Positions 1-9,017 of a DNA stretch of 64,000 nucleotides are shown here, piece by piece; positions within the stretch are counted from its first letter, which is position 1; each line of letters starts with the position of its first letter. Made by a program: the position numbers and the translations under genes. Below the pieces are notes generated by a model. The model ran no database searches. It saw only the letters and a program-made list of their open reading frames with translations, and was not told the DNA's origin. The DNA is from Cytobacillus solani. GTDB taxonomy: Bacteria; Bacillota; Bacilli; Bacillales; Cytobacillaceae. Location: contig NZ_LJIX01000006.1 of assembly GCF_001420595.1 (NCBI RefSeq), positions 2,527,058 to 2,591,057 on the forward strand, in the 5' to 3' direction.

Positions 1-147
1 TTTTAAGTCTATCATAATATGCCCTAAGTAATTAGGTTTTCCTTTCCTATCAATATGACCAACATAAACATACTCATTTTCATAGATTATTACGCCATCA
101 GTTTTTATAGCTCCACTATGTTTATGACAAATAAAACAATCATTCAT
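1..147 (-). CDS. HIT family protein (N-terminal 49 residues, cut by window edge)
   Basis: The reading frame starts MNDCFICHKHSGAI and runs off the left edge. The CxxC pair near the start and the later GHI..NYLGHIMIDLK stretch fit the N-terminal half of small HIT-fold nucleotide hydrolases or transferases, in which a zinc-binding Cys pair precedes the first strand. The HxHxH catalytic motif would lie beyond the edge, so the class cannot be checked. A GGGAG ribosome site sits 10 bases before the ATG. It is transcribed away from the window, after the terminator of the chemotaxis receptor gene. Confidence 0.6.
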   Translation of the reverse strand, partial: MNDCFICHKHSGAIKTDGVIIYENEYVYVGHIDRKGKPNYLGHIMIDLK

Positions 148-240
148 AATTAATCTTCTCCCTTTTTAAATATTCTTAAAATTATAATATATAAACACAT
201 AGATTGGTATAATTTCCTAAATTTATTTTATTTTCCTACT

Positions 241-265
241 AAAAAAACACCCCATATGGGGGTGT
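241..265 (-). terminator. Intrinsic terminator of the chemotaxis receptor gene
   Basis: On the minus strand, ACACCCC pairs with GGGGTGT around a short CATAT-like loop and is followed by seven T. It lies 58 bases past the stop of the receptor gene and before the HIT gene start, separating the two. Confidence 0.85.
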
Positions 266-322
266 CATATACAGCAGTGCGCTGTGTTTTAAGCCAAATT
301 TAAAACTCAATTTATAAGAAAT

Positions 323-2008
323 TTATACTTTAAATCGTGATACCATTGATTGCAAGTCCTCTGCTAATTTAGATAATGATGCAGTTGCATATGAGATTTC
401 TTCCATTGTGGCAAGCTGCTCTTCTGTAGAGGAAGCAATGTTTTCTGTACTTGCTGCAGTTTCTTTCGTTCCTTCAGTAATTCCTTCAATTGAATGCTGT
501 ACCAATTCAAAACCAGCAGTAATTTGCTGTGAGGTCGCAGCCACTCCTTGAATTTGTGATGTAACCTTTTCAATTGAATCAAGAATTTCTTTAAAATTAG
601 AAACCGTTTCTTTAGATATATTAATACCTGAGGCGACATTTTCCTTCACCTGAATAATGTTGCTAACCGTATCAGCCGATTCACTTTGTATCGTTGCAAC
701 TAGATGATGGATTTTATTGACTGAAAGATTCGTTTCGTCTGCCAGTTTTCTCACTTCATTTGCCACTACAGCAAATCCTTTTCCGTGTTCACCTGCTCTT
801 GCTGCTTCGATTGCTGCATTTAGTGCAAGCAAATTGGTTTGACTGGAAATATCAGTAATTAAAGATGAAATCTCTTTAATTTCTTGAACACTTGATACTA
901 AGGAGTTTACACCTTCACCAGCCAAGTCTACAGACTGATGAATAGACTCCATTTGCTCCACAACCTTTTTAACAGATTCTGAGCCACTTTCAGCCTGAAT
1001 TTTCATAGCTGAGGATACCTCTGCCACATTTGCAGTGTTTCCTGTCACTTCTACTAAGTTTTGCAGTGATTGATTAACTGCTTGTAAACTATTCTCCATC
1101 ATATCACTTTGCTGTGTGTTACTGTCTGCAATTGTTTGCATTGATGCAGATACTAGCTCGGTGGTTGCCTTGGATTGTTCTGCACTTGCTGTCAATTCCT
1201 CTGATGATGCTGCAACTTGCTCGGATGAACTGCCAACTTGTTTAATGATTTCTCTCAATGATTCAACGAATAAATTAAACGATTGTGCTAATTGTCCAAA
1301 CTCATTTTCCCCTTTGATTTTTACACGTTTCGTTAAGTCAGCCTCTCCTTTAGCAATTTCTTCTAATTGCTTGTTAATCTGTCCAAGGGGGATCAGGATC
1401 GATCTTAATAGGTAAAAGCCTAACACAATGCCGATGATAGTGGCAATGATTGAGGAGGAAAGAAGCGCTGTTTTACTCCATTTCCCTTCCTTTTTTATCA
1501 TATTACTAAGACTATTTACATCTTTCTCTAGAACATCAACAAGTTTGTTGACCGCGGGATCTAATACCTCTTTCCTTAATGCTCTCTCCTCACCAAAATG
1601 TAAACTTCTAGCTTCTGAAGGATTGTCGCGGAAAGTTCTGATGACCTGCTGATTCAATTGCCAAAATTCATTGAAGCTCTTTTCAAGTGAGGCAAGATCT
1701 TTTTTATATTGATCTTCTTTAATTAAGCTTCCAATATCTTTAAGCATTTTCTTAATTTCATTCGCCTTATTGTGCATTCCATGAGAATATTGTTCATCCC
1801 CTGTAATGATAAATGCTCTTTCATCATTTGAAAGACCAGTCAGACGGTATTGAACTTTTACTATCCCTTTTTGAACTTCCATTTTATTTTTTAATAACTG
1901 ATTTTGATCAATGGTTGAATTGATAATAGATATAGAAAACAAACCTAGAGCAATTATCGTTAATATTAATATGGATATGGTAGAGATTAAACTCGTTTTA
2001 ATTTTCAA
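323..2008 (-). CDS. Methyl-accepting chemotaxis protein
   Basis: Transmembrane chemoreceptor that signals to CheA/CheW. The order is a short cytoplasmic start, a first membrane helix, an extracellular helical sensor of about 140 residues (four-helix-bundle or CHASE3-like), a second membrane helix, a HAMP segment (around [20 protein letters not shown]) and a long coiled-coil signalling domain. The signalling hairpin tip is conserved ([20 protein letters not shown], then [17 protein letters not shown]). No C-terminal pentapeptide tether is present. The frame is open up to 2074, but no ribosome site precedes that TTG. I prefer the TTG at 2008, preceded by GGGAGTGA, giving 561 residues. The ligand cannot be predicted. 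Confidence 0.9.
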   Translation of the reverse strand: MKIKTSLISTISILILTIIALGLFSISIINSTIDQNQLLKNKMEVQKGIVKVQYRLTGLSNDERAFIITGDEQYSHGMHNKANEIKKMLKDIGSLIKEDQYKKDLASLEKSFNEFWQLNQQVIRTFRDNPSEARSLHFGEERALRKEVLDPAVNKLVDVLEKDVNSLSNMIKKEGKWSKTALLSSSIIATIIGIVLGFYLLRSILIPLGQINKQLEEIAKGEADLTKRVKIKGENEFGQLAQSFNLFVESLREIIKQVGSSSEQVAASSEELTASAEQSKATTELVSASMQTIADSNTQQSDMMENSLQAVNQSLQNLVEVTGNTANVAEVSSAMKIQAESGSESVKKVVEQMESIHQSVDLAGEGVNSLVSSVQEIKEISSLITDISSQTNLLALNAAIEAARAGEHGKGFAVVANEVRKLADETNLSVNKIHHLVATIQSESADTVSNIIQVKENVASGINISKETVSNFKEILDSIEKVTSQIQGVAATSQQITAGFELVQHSIEGITEGTKETAASTENIASSTEEQLATMEEISYATASLSKLAEDLQSMVSRFKV

Positions 2009-2150
2009 CTTTCCGTCACTCCCATTTGGTGTTAAATAATTGAATTGTTGTTTAGCTTTAGGCAGTTTATACAATTATTAATCGCACTTTATTATATCGG
2101 TAAAGTGATGGAAAGTTTTAATACATAATGTTCAGTCCAATAAAAATTTA

Positions 2151-2465
2151 TTATGATACGATTTTTAATCCAATCGCAGCTCCTAACACCATCGTAATAA
2201 AAAGCAGACGTTTCCAGTCTTTAGGTTCCCCATAAAGAACCATTCCTAAGATGGCTCCTCCTGATGCCCCAATTCCTGTCCAGATCGCATAAGCCGTTCC
2301 CATCGGCAATTTTCCCATGGCAAATGCAAGAAATAAAAAGCTCAATCCGAAACCAGCAAGCATGAAAAGAAGTGATTGCCAGTTGCGATTCTTGTGTAAA
2401 CTGTTGATCATCGCTACACCGATCATTTCAAAGATGCCCGCAAGTACTAGATACATCCAGCTCAT
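2151..2465 (-). CDS. ykkD: SMR-family guanidinium/multidrug exporter subunit YkkD
   Basis: A protein of 104 residues with four membrane helices, of the small multidrug resistance family. The early membrane Glu ([11 protein letters not shown]) is the proton/substrate-coupling residue of the family, and [17 protein letters not shown] is the typical loop and third helix. It closely resembles Bacillus subtilis YkkD as I recall it. It overlaps the upstream ykkC by four bases, the usual arrangement for a heterodimeric SMR pair. The guanidine-I riboswitch ahead of the operon points to guanidinium export as the physiological role. That is inference from known riboswitch-SMR partners, not a demonstrated activity here. 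Confidence 0.9.
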   Translation of the reverse strand: MSWMYLVLAGIFEMIGVAMINSLHKNRNWQSLLFMLAGFGLSFLFLAFAMGKLPMGTAYAIWTGIGASGGAILGMVLYGEPKDWKRLLFITMVLGAAIGLKIVS

Positions 2466-2800
2466 TCTGTTTCCCCTCCCTCAAGTTGTTCATCTTTCGT
2501 TACAAGCTTCAGACCAACAACACCAATTAATAAAATGGAAACGAGGATAATTTTAGATATCTTTAATGGTTCATGAAAGAATATAATATCCGAAAGTACC
2601 GTTCCAGCTGTACCCATTCCAACGAATACGGCATAAACCGTTCCAACTGGAAGTTTTTTCCCAGCCATAATCATTAAATAAAAGCTAACAATGATCGATA
2701 TCACTGTCCCTGTCCATGTCCATAGGTCGTCAGCGTGCTTCAAGCCAATCACCCAGAATACTTCAAAAAATGCTGCAATAAAAACTTTAACCCAGTTCAT
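2462..2800 (-). CDS. ykkC: SMR-family guanidinium/multidrug exporter subunit YkkC
   Basis: A protein of 112 residues and the first gene of the pair. It has four membrane helices, the family Glu in [18 protein letters not shown], and the signature [19 protein letters not shown]. The C-terminal [15 protein letters not shown] matches the YkkC subgroup. It is expected to pair with YkkD in the membrane and export guanidinium in exchange for protons. It lies 28 bases downstream of the riboswitch terminator hairpin and has an AGGAAC-like ribosome site. Length and pairing are normal for the family. Confidence 0.92.
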   Translation of the reverse strand: MNWVKVFIAAFFEVFWVIGLKHADDLWTWTGTVISIIVSFYLMIMAGKKLPVGTVYAVFVGMGTAGTVLSDIIFFHEPLKISKIILVSILLIGVVGLKLVTKDEQLEGGETE

Positions 2801-2828
2801 TCTTGTTCCTCCAAATCATCCTTTAATC

Positions 2829-2950
2829 AAAAAAAAGCCAAAGAGATCTGTATAAACAGTCATCTCCCAGGCTTTTATCCTTCCGTGGCACAACAAACGC
2901 TGTGAGTTTTCTCTCGGACCAGTCCAAATAAATTTGCGGAACCCTAGAAA
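2829..2950 (-). promoter_or_regulatory. Guanidine-I (ykkC) riboswitch with terminator platform
   Basis: Read on the minus strand, the leader carries the ykkC aptamer hallmarks in order: CTAGGGTTCCG, GGTCCGAGAG, a CACAGCG...GTGCCACGG segment, and GGATAAAAGCC. The last element can also form one arm of a terminator (AAAAGCC ... GGCTTTTTTTT), so ligand binding should favour read-through into ykkC. Known members of this class bind guanidinium and control its exporters, which matches the downstream genes. Confidence 0.93.
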
Positions 2951-3060
2951 ACATTCTTATTCAATTCATATTATTTTTAACATAGGTAAAACATCGTGGC
3001 AAACAACAAAATCTGTAAATTTCTTTATAAATGCTTAATGATTCTTTAATTATCTCTTAC

Positions 3061-4638
3061 TTACTGTCCCTTTAGAGATTTTTTTAATCGAATAATATTC
3101 AGGCCATATAAAGAAATAATATAAATAAGAATTCCTAAAGAGCTGCATATTAAAACAATTAAAAATGTCCCTACATATTGACTTAAAGACTTTTCCAGTA
3201 TATTAACAAAAAAAGCCATAATGAAAGTCGAGATAATGACAGTGACAATTCGATATTTGATTTTTATCAGATCCATTCCAATTCTTTTTCGAATGATGAT
3301 CATGTTAAAAGTAAGTGATACAAGATACCCACAATAAGTTGCTAGGATAAAGCCCTTTTCTAAAAATATTCCAGGCAGCACAAGGTTCAGGATAATTTTA
3401 ATAAGGATTCCTGAAAAAAGTCCGAGAATTAATATTTTTTGCTGATTTATTGCCTGAAGAATTGATGTAGTCACACCGTAAAAAGCGATCAAAATTGCTG
3501 CTGGAGCATAAAATTTCAGCAGCTCACCACCAAGTATTGGCAAGTTCTTTTCTGTAAATAACAAAAGATATAGTGGTTCTGCGAGCACATAAATGCCTGT
3601 AGCAGCAGGGATGATAATAAACATAAGAATTAATAAAGATTGACCGATTTGCTCTTTTAACAAACAAAAATTATTCTGAAAAAACGATTTTGTTATATTA
3701 GGAATAATCGTTACGCTAAGTCCAGTAGTAATGGAAACGGGAATGAGCACTAGAATTTGTGCGAGTCCAATTACAGAGTTAACATTTTCAGGATCCATCC
3801 TGTTATAGCCATTGTTACTTAATACCATATTTATTGAGTACGTATCAATATTTTGATAAAGTGGCAGGCTTAATCCCATGATGACAAATGGTATGGAATA
3901 TTTGATCATTTCTTTAAAAATAGAAATGACTGATATATCATTGTGTATGACGATCTCATGTCTTGGCTTCAGAAGAAATTTTTTTCTCTTCCGAAAATAA
4001 AATAAAAGGACAGCAAGTCCCGCAATTCCGCCAATAAATGCACCAAATGCTGCTACCCCTACAGCATGCTTAATTGATAAATCTAAGAGCTTTAAAGAAA
4101 CGACCACACCTGCTAAAATAAATAGTACTCTAGATAGCTGTTCGACAACTGTACTGATAGCTGAAGGTCCCATCGATTCATTCCCCTGAAAAAATCCCCG
4201 CAAAAGACTCATGGGCGGAATAATTATCAAGGCAAAACTGACAACGCGAATGACATAGGTAATACTCTCTAACGAATTTCCATCATTTTTGCCATCAACA
4301 ACGATTCCAGCGAGCAGCGGGGCAAGCATATATAATAGTAAGAATGAAGTCATGCCAGTAACGAGCATGAATGCCATACCGGACTTTACTATTTTTCGAA
4401 CGATGTCCTCCCTTTTAAGCTGTTTGTATTTGGCAGTTAATTTAGAAATGGCTAAAGGAATGCCCATCGTTGAAAGACTTAGCATAATCGTATATGGTCC
4501 ATATGCATATCTGTATAAGGCATAGCCAGAAGTCCCAACTAATACTGTTAAAGGAACAATATAAATAAATCCAAGAATTTTTGATATAAAGGATGCTGAG
4601 GAAAGTAAAAAAGTGCCCTTTAGCAATTTATTTGCCAT
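3061..4638 (-). CDS. MOP-superfamily lipid flippase, YtgP/SpoVB-like
   Basis: A polytopic protein of 525 residues with about 14 hydrophobic helices. The N-terminus (LLKGTFLLSSASFISKILGF) and the motif RGFFQGNESMGPSAIS near residue 170 fit the YtgP/SpoVB branch of the flippase superfamily, which includes B. subtilis YtgP, a MurJ-type lipid II flippase. It probably moves an undecaprenyl-linked cell-wall or polysaccharide precursor across the membrane. Because it sits beside a Nudix gene rather than in a cell-wall cluster, it may be an accessory paralogue and not the main MurJ. Its start overlaps the end of the Nudix gene by 11 bases, so the two are probably co-transcribed. Confidence 0.82.
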   Translation of the reverse strand: MANKLLKGTFLLSSASFISKILGFIYIVPLTVLVGTSGYALYRYAYGPYTIMLSLSTMGIPLAISKLTAKYKQLKREDIVRKIVKSGMAFMLVTGMTSFLLLYMLAPLLAGIVVDGKNDGNSLESITYVIRVVSFALIIIPPMSLLRGFFQGNESMGPSAISTVVEQLSRVLFILAGVVVSLKLLDLSIKHAVGVAAFGAFIGGIAGLAVLLFYFRKRKKFLLKPRHEIVIHNDISVISIFKEMIKYSIPFVIMGLSLPLYQNIDTYSINMVLSNNGYNRMDPENVNSVIGLAQILVLIPVSITTGLSVTIIPNITKSFFQNNFCLLKEQIGQSLLILMFIIIPAATGIYVLAEPLYLLLFTEKNLPILGGELLKFYAPAAILIAFYGVTTSILQAINQQKILILGLFSGILIKIILNLVLPGIFLEKGFILATYCGYLVSLTFNMIIIRKRIGMDLIKIKYRIVTVIISTFIMAFFVNILEKSLSQYVGTFLIVLICSSLGILIYIISLYGLNIIRLKKSLKGQ

Positions 4639-5089
4639 TTTGTCTACCTATTTCTAATGCTTTTTTCACCGCCCAGCTTTGATGTTCATGAAATAATTTC
4701 TTTTGAACCTCGGCAAATTCCATCCATACTAAATGATGGTCGTCTTCAATCGGTTCGCAAAGCTTTTTTCCTAGCTTGCATAAATAAAAATAACCCTGAC
4801 TCAAATAATCCCTATATTCCTTTGTTGAAAAAAAGTATCTTTCAGCGAATCCAATATACTGTATGATTTCTATTTCCGAGCCTAATTCCTCGATTGCTTC
4901 TCTTTTTAAGCATTCGGTGTGTGTTTCCTCCCCCTCTATACCACCGCCAGGAAGAAAGTACTTGTCACAATCTGCTTGGACAACCGCTACCTTCTCATTT
5001 GTTTCATTAAATACAACCGCATAGACTGCGGGTCTCTCTATGTACGTATTATTTGGATCCTTCTTGCCAAAAGTACGTATTGGTTCCAT
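4628..5089 (-). CDS. Nudix hydrolase
   Basis: Hydrolyses a nucleoside-diphosphate-linked compound; the substrate is not predictable. The Nudix box is complete in GGGIEGEETHTECLKREAIE followed by ELG, matching Gx5Ex7REUxEExGU. The frame is open up to a TTG at 5104, but GGAGGAG lies inside that extension, five bases before the ATG at 5089, so the shorter 153-residue form is more likely. It overlaps the following flippase gene by 11 bases, suggesting translational coupling. Confidence 0.85.
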   Translation of the reverse strand: MEPIRTFGKKDPNNTYIERPAVYAVVFNETNEKVAVVQADCDKYFLPGGGIEGEETHTECLKREAIEELGSEIEIIQYIGFAERYFFSTKEYRDYLSQGYFYLCKLGKKLCEPIEDDHHLVWMEFAEVQKKLFHEHQSWAVKKALEIGRQNGK

Positions 5090-5190
5090 AGGCTCCTCCA
5101 TCAATTTACAAAAAACTTTTAATTCTATTAATAGTTGATATTATTATAGTTTATTATGAAACATTTTACAAAAATAGTCAGGAAGAAATA

Positions 5191-5216
5191 AAACAGACTC
5201 CCGATGGGAGTCTGAA
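5191..5216 (-). terminator. Intrinsic terminator after the symporter gene
   Basis: Nine-base stem CAGACTCCC / GGGAGTCTG around GAT, followed on the minus strand by TTTTATTTC. It lies 13 bases past the symporter stop codon. Confidence 0.8.
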
Positions 5217-5228
5217 GAATGAAGAACA

Positions 5229-6464
5229 TTATGCACTTTTCTCCTCTGATACTAAATCTTCCTGTTTTCCTTCCGAGCGATCTACAATAACTGCACATAC
5301 AGCATCGCCGGTAATATTGACAGAGGTTCTGCACATATCAAGTAAACGATCAACCCCGAGGACTAACGCAATTGCCTCAACAGGAAGCCCTACGGATGTC
5401 AATACCATCGATAGCATGATAAGCCCAACACCTGGCACACCTGCAGTCCCGATACTAGCCAATGTTGCAGTTAATAAAATCGTAAGCAATTGACTTAAAC
5501 TCAGATTACTCCCATAAACCTGCGCAATGAATACAGTTGCAACACCTTGCATAATGGCTGTACCATCCATATTGATGGTCGCACCTAGCGGTTGGACAAA
5601 ACCACTGACACTCTTAGATACATTTAAATTATTTTGTGCTGATTTCATTGAGATAGGTAATGTAGCACTGCTGCTCGACGTGCTGAAAGCAACAATCATA
5701 GCAGGAGAAAATCCTTTAAAAAACTTGATTGGATTCATTTTTCCTAAGAAGGAAAGAGCTGATCCATAAACAAGTACCAGTTGAAGAAGAAGAACAAATA
5801 ATACAACAAACATATATTTGCCCATCGCCATAATCGCATCAAAGCCTTGACCGCCAATTGCCGTAGCAATTAACGCAAAAGCACCAAATGGAGCAAATTT
5901 CATAATTACATTAACTAGAAACATTAATACATCATTTGCCTGCTCAATGAGCCGATAGATTCCATTCACCTTTTCACCAAGTCTGGACAAACCATATCCA
6001 ATAAAAATCGAAAAAACGATGATTTGCAGCATCGATTCCTGAGCCATCGCATTGACAGGGTTTGTTGGTATAATGTTCACAAGTGTATCAATGACAGGTG
6101 GTGCTTCTGTTGCCTCATAATCTGCTCCATCTAATTGAAAGTCTCCTGATCCAGGATGAAACAAGTAGCTCATTCCTATTGCCAATATAATAGCTATTGC
6201 AGTTGTGATAAGAAAGAAAGAGATGGTCTTCACACCAATTCGCCCTAATTTCTTCGGATCGCTGATTCCTGCAGTCCCAAGAATTAAGGATACAACAACA
6301 ATTGGTACAACCAGCATTTTAATTAGATTGACGAATATTTTACCTAATGGATATAAAATATACGATTGAACAGTATCATACATACCAGGCAAAGCTAAAT
6401 TTAGGATTAATCCAACAACGATCCCTAGCCCCATCCCCAAAAGGATCTTTTTCGTTAAAGACAT
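5229..6464 (-). CDS. Dicarboxylate/amino acid:cation symporter (DAACS family)
   Basis: Sodium- or proton-coupled uptake of glutamate/aspartate or C4-dicarboxylates across the membrane. The 411-residue protein has about eight membrane helices. Family motifs are clear: the serine-rich re-entrant hairpin (STSSSSATLPISMKSA), the NMDGTAIMQGVATVFIAQ helix, and the second hairpin and helix (GVPGVGLIMLSMVL, then DRLLDMCRTSVNITGD). It resembles the GltP/GltT/DctP group, but residues alone do not settle the substrate. It has its own AAGGAGG site and terminator, so it appears monocistronic. Confidence 0.88.
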   Translation of the reverse strand: MSLTKKILLGMGLGIVVGLILNLALPGMYDTVQSYILYPLGKIFVNLIKMLVVPIVVVSLILGTAGISDPKKLGRIGVKTISFFLITTAIAIILAIGMSYLFHPGSGDFQLDGADYEATEAPPVIDTLVNIIPTNPVNAMAQESMLQIIVFSIFIGYGLSRLGEKVNGIYRLIEQANDVLMFLVNVIMKFAPFGAFALIATAIGGQGFDAIMAMGKYMFVVLFVLLLQLVLVYGSALSFLGKMNPIKFFKGFSPAMIVAFSTSSSSATLPISMKSAQNNLNVSKSVSGFVQPLGATINMDGTAIMQGVATVFIAQVYGSNLSLSQLLTILLTATLASIGTAGVPGVGLIMLSMVLTSVGLPVEAIALVLGVDRLLDMCRTSVNITGDAVCAVIVDRSEGKQEDLVSEEKSA

Positions 6465-6815
6465 ATTTAGCCTCCTTTATATAATATACAGATAATTATA
6501 AATATTCTCTTTATTTTAAACAATAGGGCTAATGTTCTAGGGGGTGTAATTTGGAATAAAAGCGAGGCAATCTGCAATCCATAGAGTTATTACTATTCAA
6601 ATTTAAACAAAAATATTAACTATTGATTCTATTAAACTGACAATAATAATAAAATAGGATAAATCATACATACATAAGAAATACCTTTAATTTCAATAAC
6701 AGGTTTCCATTTTTAGGAGAAAGGTATTTCCATATATCTCTTCTTATGCGAAAATAGATTTTAGTCATGATACATATCATTAGAATGTAGCTTTGTAAAA
6801 GAGAGGTTTTTCCAA
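6465..6815. other. Intergenic region with a nested inverted repeat upstream of the GNAT-aminotransferase gene
   Basis: No gene is supported here. Two arms pair in nested fashion. CATAAGAA (6673-6680) pairs with TTCTTATG (6741-6748). The adjoining GAAATACCTTT (to 6688) pairs with AAAGGTATTTC (6720-6730). The resulting long hairpin would lie just before the ribosome site AAGAGAGG of the gene at 6816. It could be a leader structure or simply the promoter region of a divergent pair. Confidence 0.4.
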
Positions 6816-8399
6816 ATGTATTGGTGTAAAATTGCACGTACTGAAAAAGAGTTTGCCGAAATTGCAAAATTAAACTATGAAACCTTTGTAGAAGAGATTC
6901 CACAACACGCCCCAGATCCCAATGGAGTACGTGTGGATCCATTTCATAATGAAAATCAATATATTATTGTTTTAAAAGAGCAAGAGCTTGTTGGAATGAT
7001 TGCTATTCGTGATCAACGTCCCTTCTCTTTAGATAAGAAGCTTGGTCCTGTTGAAAACCTGTTATCACAGGATGCGTTAACTGGAAAGCTTTGTGAAATC
7101 CGTCTTCTTGCTGTTAGGAAAGAGCATCGGAATGGGCGTGTATTCTTTATGCTTACTGGGGCATTATCCGATTATGCTTATAAAAAAGGGTATAGCGCTG
7201 CAGTAATATCTGGAACTGTACGCGAATTAAAACTATATGATCAAATGGGATTTGAAGCTTTTGCAGAGCCAGTTGGTTCTGATGATGCGCAATTTATTCC
7301 CATGGTTCTAACTAGAGCTCGTTATGAACAGTCTGTTGCTGCAAGATTAAAACAAAAAACGTACTCCTTTTTCCCAGGTCCTGTTCAATTAACGAATGAC
7401 ATTCGTGCTGCCTTGCTGCAAGAGCCTATTTCTCACCGTTCTTATGATTTCTCCATCTCGTTAAAAAGAGTACAGAATCGACTTCTGAAAATGAGTGAGG
7501 CTAAATATGTACACGTATTGACAGGCAGTGGTACCCTTGCAAATGAAGCGATGGTTGGGCAAATTAGCCGTCTATCTGGGAAAGGGTTAATTCTTACAAA
7601 TGGGGCTTTTGGAGAAAGATTACATGCACAAGCAGATCGGTGGAATCTTGAATACGATTTACTATCATATGAATGGGGCGAACCATTTAATGAGGCTCAA
7701 ATGAATGAAAAGCTTGAAAGTAATAAATATGAATGGCTTCTAATGGCGCATGGTGAAACTTCAACAGGCATGCTTAATAATTTACAATTGATTCAGCAGC
7801 TTTGCCGGAAATTTCAGGTCAAACTATGCGTCGATTGTGTGAGTTCATTTGGTTCACTGCCCTTCTCCTTAGCTGATGTATATTTAGCAACAGGAGTTAG
7901 CGGGAAAGCGATTGGAACGATGAGCGGGATTGCTGTTGTTTTTTCCAATCATGTGATAGATGTTGACAAGAATTTGCCTTCCTATCTTGATCTAGGGTTA
8001 TATGCAAATGGAAATATCCCTTTCACCTACTCTTCCCAGCTATTTAAAAGCTTTGAGCAAGCGCTTCATGCATATGAAAATGATGAGCGCTATACACTGT
8101 TACAAAGCAGGTATGAGCAACTGCTTGCTGCAGAAAATGAAGAGGAAATGTCGTTTTTAACAACGGAAGGATATCCAATGATTGTCACATTAAAAGGAAA
8201 TGAAGATGATCAATATATGGCAGAGGATGCAGCCCTATCAGGTTTCGAATTGCATTATAAGAGTGCTTACTTGGCTGAAAGAGGCTGGGTCCAGCTGTCG
8301 ATTATCCAGCCTGACTTTGAAAAAGCATGGACAAAATTTAGAAAATGGCATTTGATTTATAAAGATTATCAAAAAAAACAGCAACACATTCATAGCTAA
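6816..8399 (+). CDS. GNAT-like domain fused to a class V (PLP-dependent) aminotransferase
   Basis: A 527-residue two-domain protein. Residues 1-165 look like a GNAT or acyl-homoserine-lactone-synthase-like acyltransferase fold (CEIRLLAVRKEHRNGRVFFM, then GYSAAVISGTVRELKLYDQM and GFEAF). From about residue 184 it is a class V aminotransferase of the 2-aminoethylphosphonate/serine-pyruvate type. That part has a YSFFPGPVQL start, the phosphate-binding GSGT at 237-240, Asp340 in CVDCVSSFGS, and the probable PLP-linking Lys364 in GVSGKAIG. All core PLP residues are present. It may couple transamination with N-acylation of the product. Ribosome site AAGAGAGG precedes the ATG, and a strong hairpin ends the gene. 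It stands alone, so the pathway is unknown. Confidence 0.82.
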   Translation: MYWCKIARTEKEFAEIAKLNYETFVEEIPQHAPDPNGVRVDPFHNENQYIIVLKEQELVGMIAIRDQRPFSLDKKLGPVENLLSQDALTGKLCEIRLLAVRKEHRNGRVFFMLTGALSDYAYKKGYSAAVISGTVRELKLYDQMGFEAFAEPVGSDDAQFIPMVLTRARYEQSVAARLKQKTYSFFPGPVQLTNDIRAALLQEPISHRSYDFSISLKRVQNRLLKMSEAKYVHVLTGSGTLANEAMVGQISRLSGKGLILTNGAFGERLHAQADRWNLEYDLLSYEWGEPFNEAQMNEKLESNKYEWLLMAHGETSTGMLNNLQLIQQLCRKFQVKLCVDCVSSFGSLPFSLADVYLATGVSGKAIGTMSGIAVVFSNHVIDVDKNLPSYLDLGLYANGNIPFTYSSQLFKSFEQALHAYENDERYTLLQSRYEQLLAAENEEEMSFLTTEGYPMIVTLKGNEDDQYMAEDAALSGFELHYKSAYLAERGWVQLSIIQPDFEKAWTKFRKWHLIYKDYQKKQQHIHS

Positions 8400-8440
8400 C
8401 AGAAAAGATCCCTCACTTTTAATGAGGGATCTTTTCTGTT
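8398..8440. terminator. Bidirectional terminator shared by convergent genes
   Basis: A perfect 18-base stem (arms 8398-8415 and 8423-8440) around a seven-base loop. The arms end in runs of A and T, so it can terminate in both directions. It includes part of the stop codons of both flanking convergent genes. Confidence 0.88.
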
Positions 8441-8849
8441 AGGCTACCTTAATCACTTTCCCAAATGGAACATGCGGGATGAAATCATCAGGAACGAGCC
8501 AAAATAATTCAAAATCGACCGTATTCATCTCATCCGGAATAAAACCAGTCACATCTGTAATATAAAAAAGTGTATCAATTTTTTCTTCATGTGCCCACTC
8601 AAGTACGAGTGTGTAAGAAGATTTTCCATGTGTGTAATATTTAATCGTATCACTTTTTATGGGGGTAATGCTTCTTATTTTAAAATCTGCTTGAACTAAT
8701 AATGTATCAGGTTTTAATTGTTCAAAAAGCTTCACAATATTATTAATCAACATCTTCGGAACTTCATTTGTCGATGTATCTACACATAATGCGACTTTTT
8801 TACCTTGCTGCTGCTGCAATAAAGAAAGCATTCTTTTATGCCATTTCAA
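8439..8849 (-). CDS. Stand-alone VWA-like domain protein (DUF2201-like C-terminal domain)
   Basis: A protein of 136 residues. ALCVDTSTNEVP resembles a degenerate MIDAS motif (DxSxS replaced by DTSTN). The later FYITDVTGFIP and LFWLVPDDF...VPFGKVIKV are characteristic of the VWA-like C-terminal half of DUF2201 metallopeptidase-like proteins. The usual N-terminal peptidase-like half is absent, so this is either a domain-only relative or a truncated descendant. It starts at a TTG with GGGGGA ten bases upstream. It is convergent with the aminotransferase gene and has no operon partner. The function is unknown. Confidence 0.6.
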   Translation of the reverse strand: MKWHKRMLSLLQQQQGKKVALCVDTSTNEVPKMLINNIVKLFEQLKPDTLLVQADFKIRSITPIKSDTIKYYTHGKSSYTLVLEWAHEEKIDTLFYITDVTGFIPDEMNTVDFELFWLVPDDFIPHVPFGKVIKVA

Positions 8850-9017
8850 CCGTAATCATCCCCCTTGTTTGAATGAACAAGCCATCTTATTTTGGATGAA
8901 TAAGAAAAGGTTTATGATTGGATAATTACGAAAAAAAATACTAGTTAGTGTTAAGCTTATCTTAATCAAAAGAAAGAATATTCAGTAAATTGTACTTATA
9001 TTTACAAACAGCCTCAG

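Noticed and set aside
6664-6942. Minus-strand open frame overlapping the start of the GNAT-aminotransferase gene
   Set aside because: It overlaps a well-supported gene and has no ribosome site; it is a by-product of the inverted repeat and the opposite strand.
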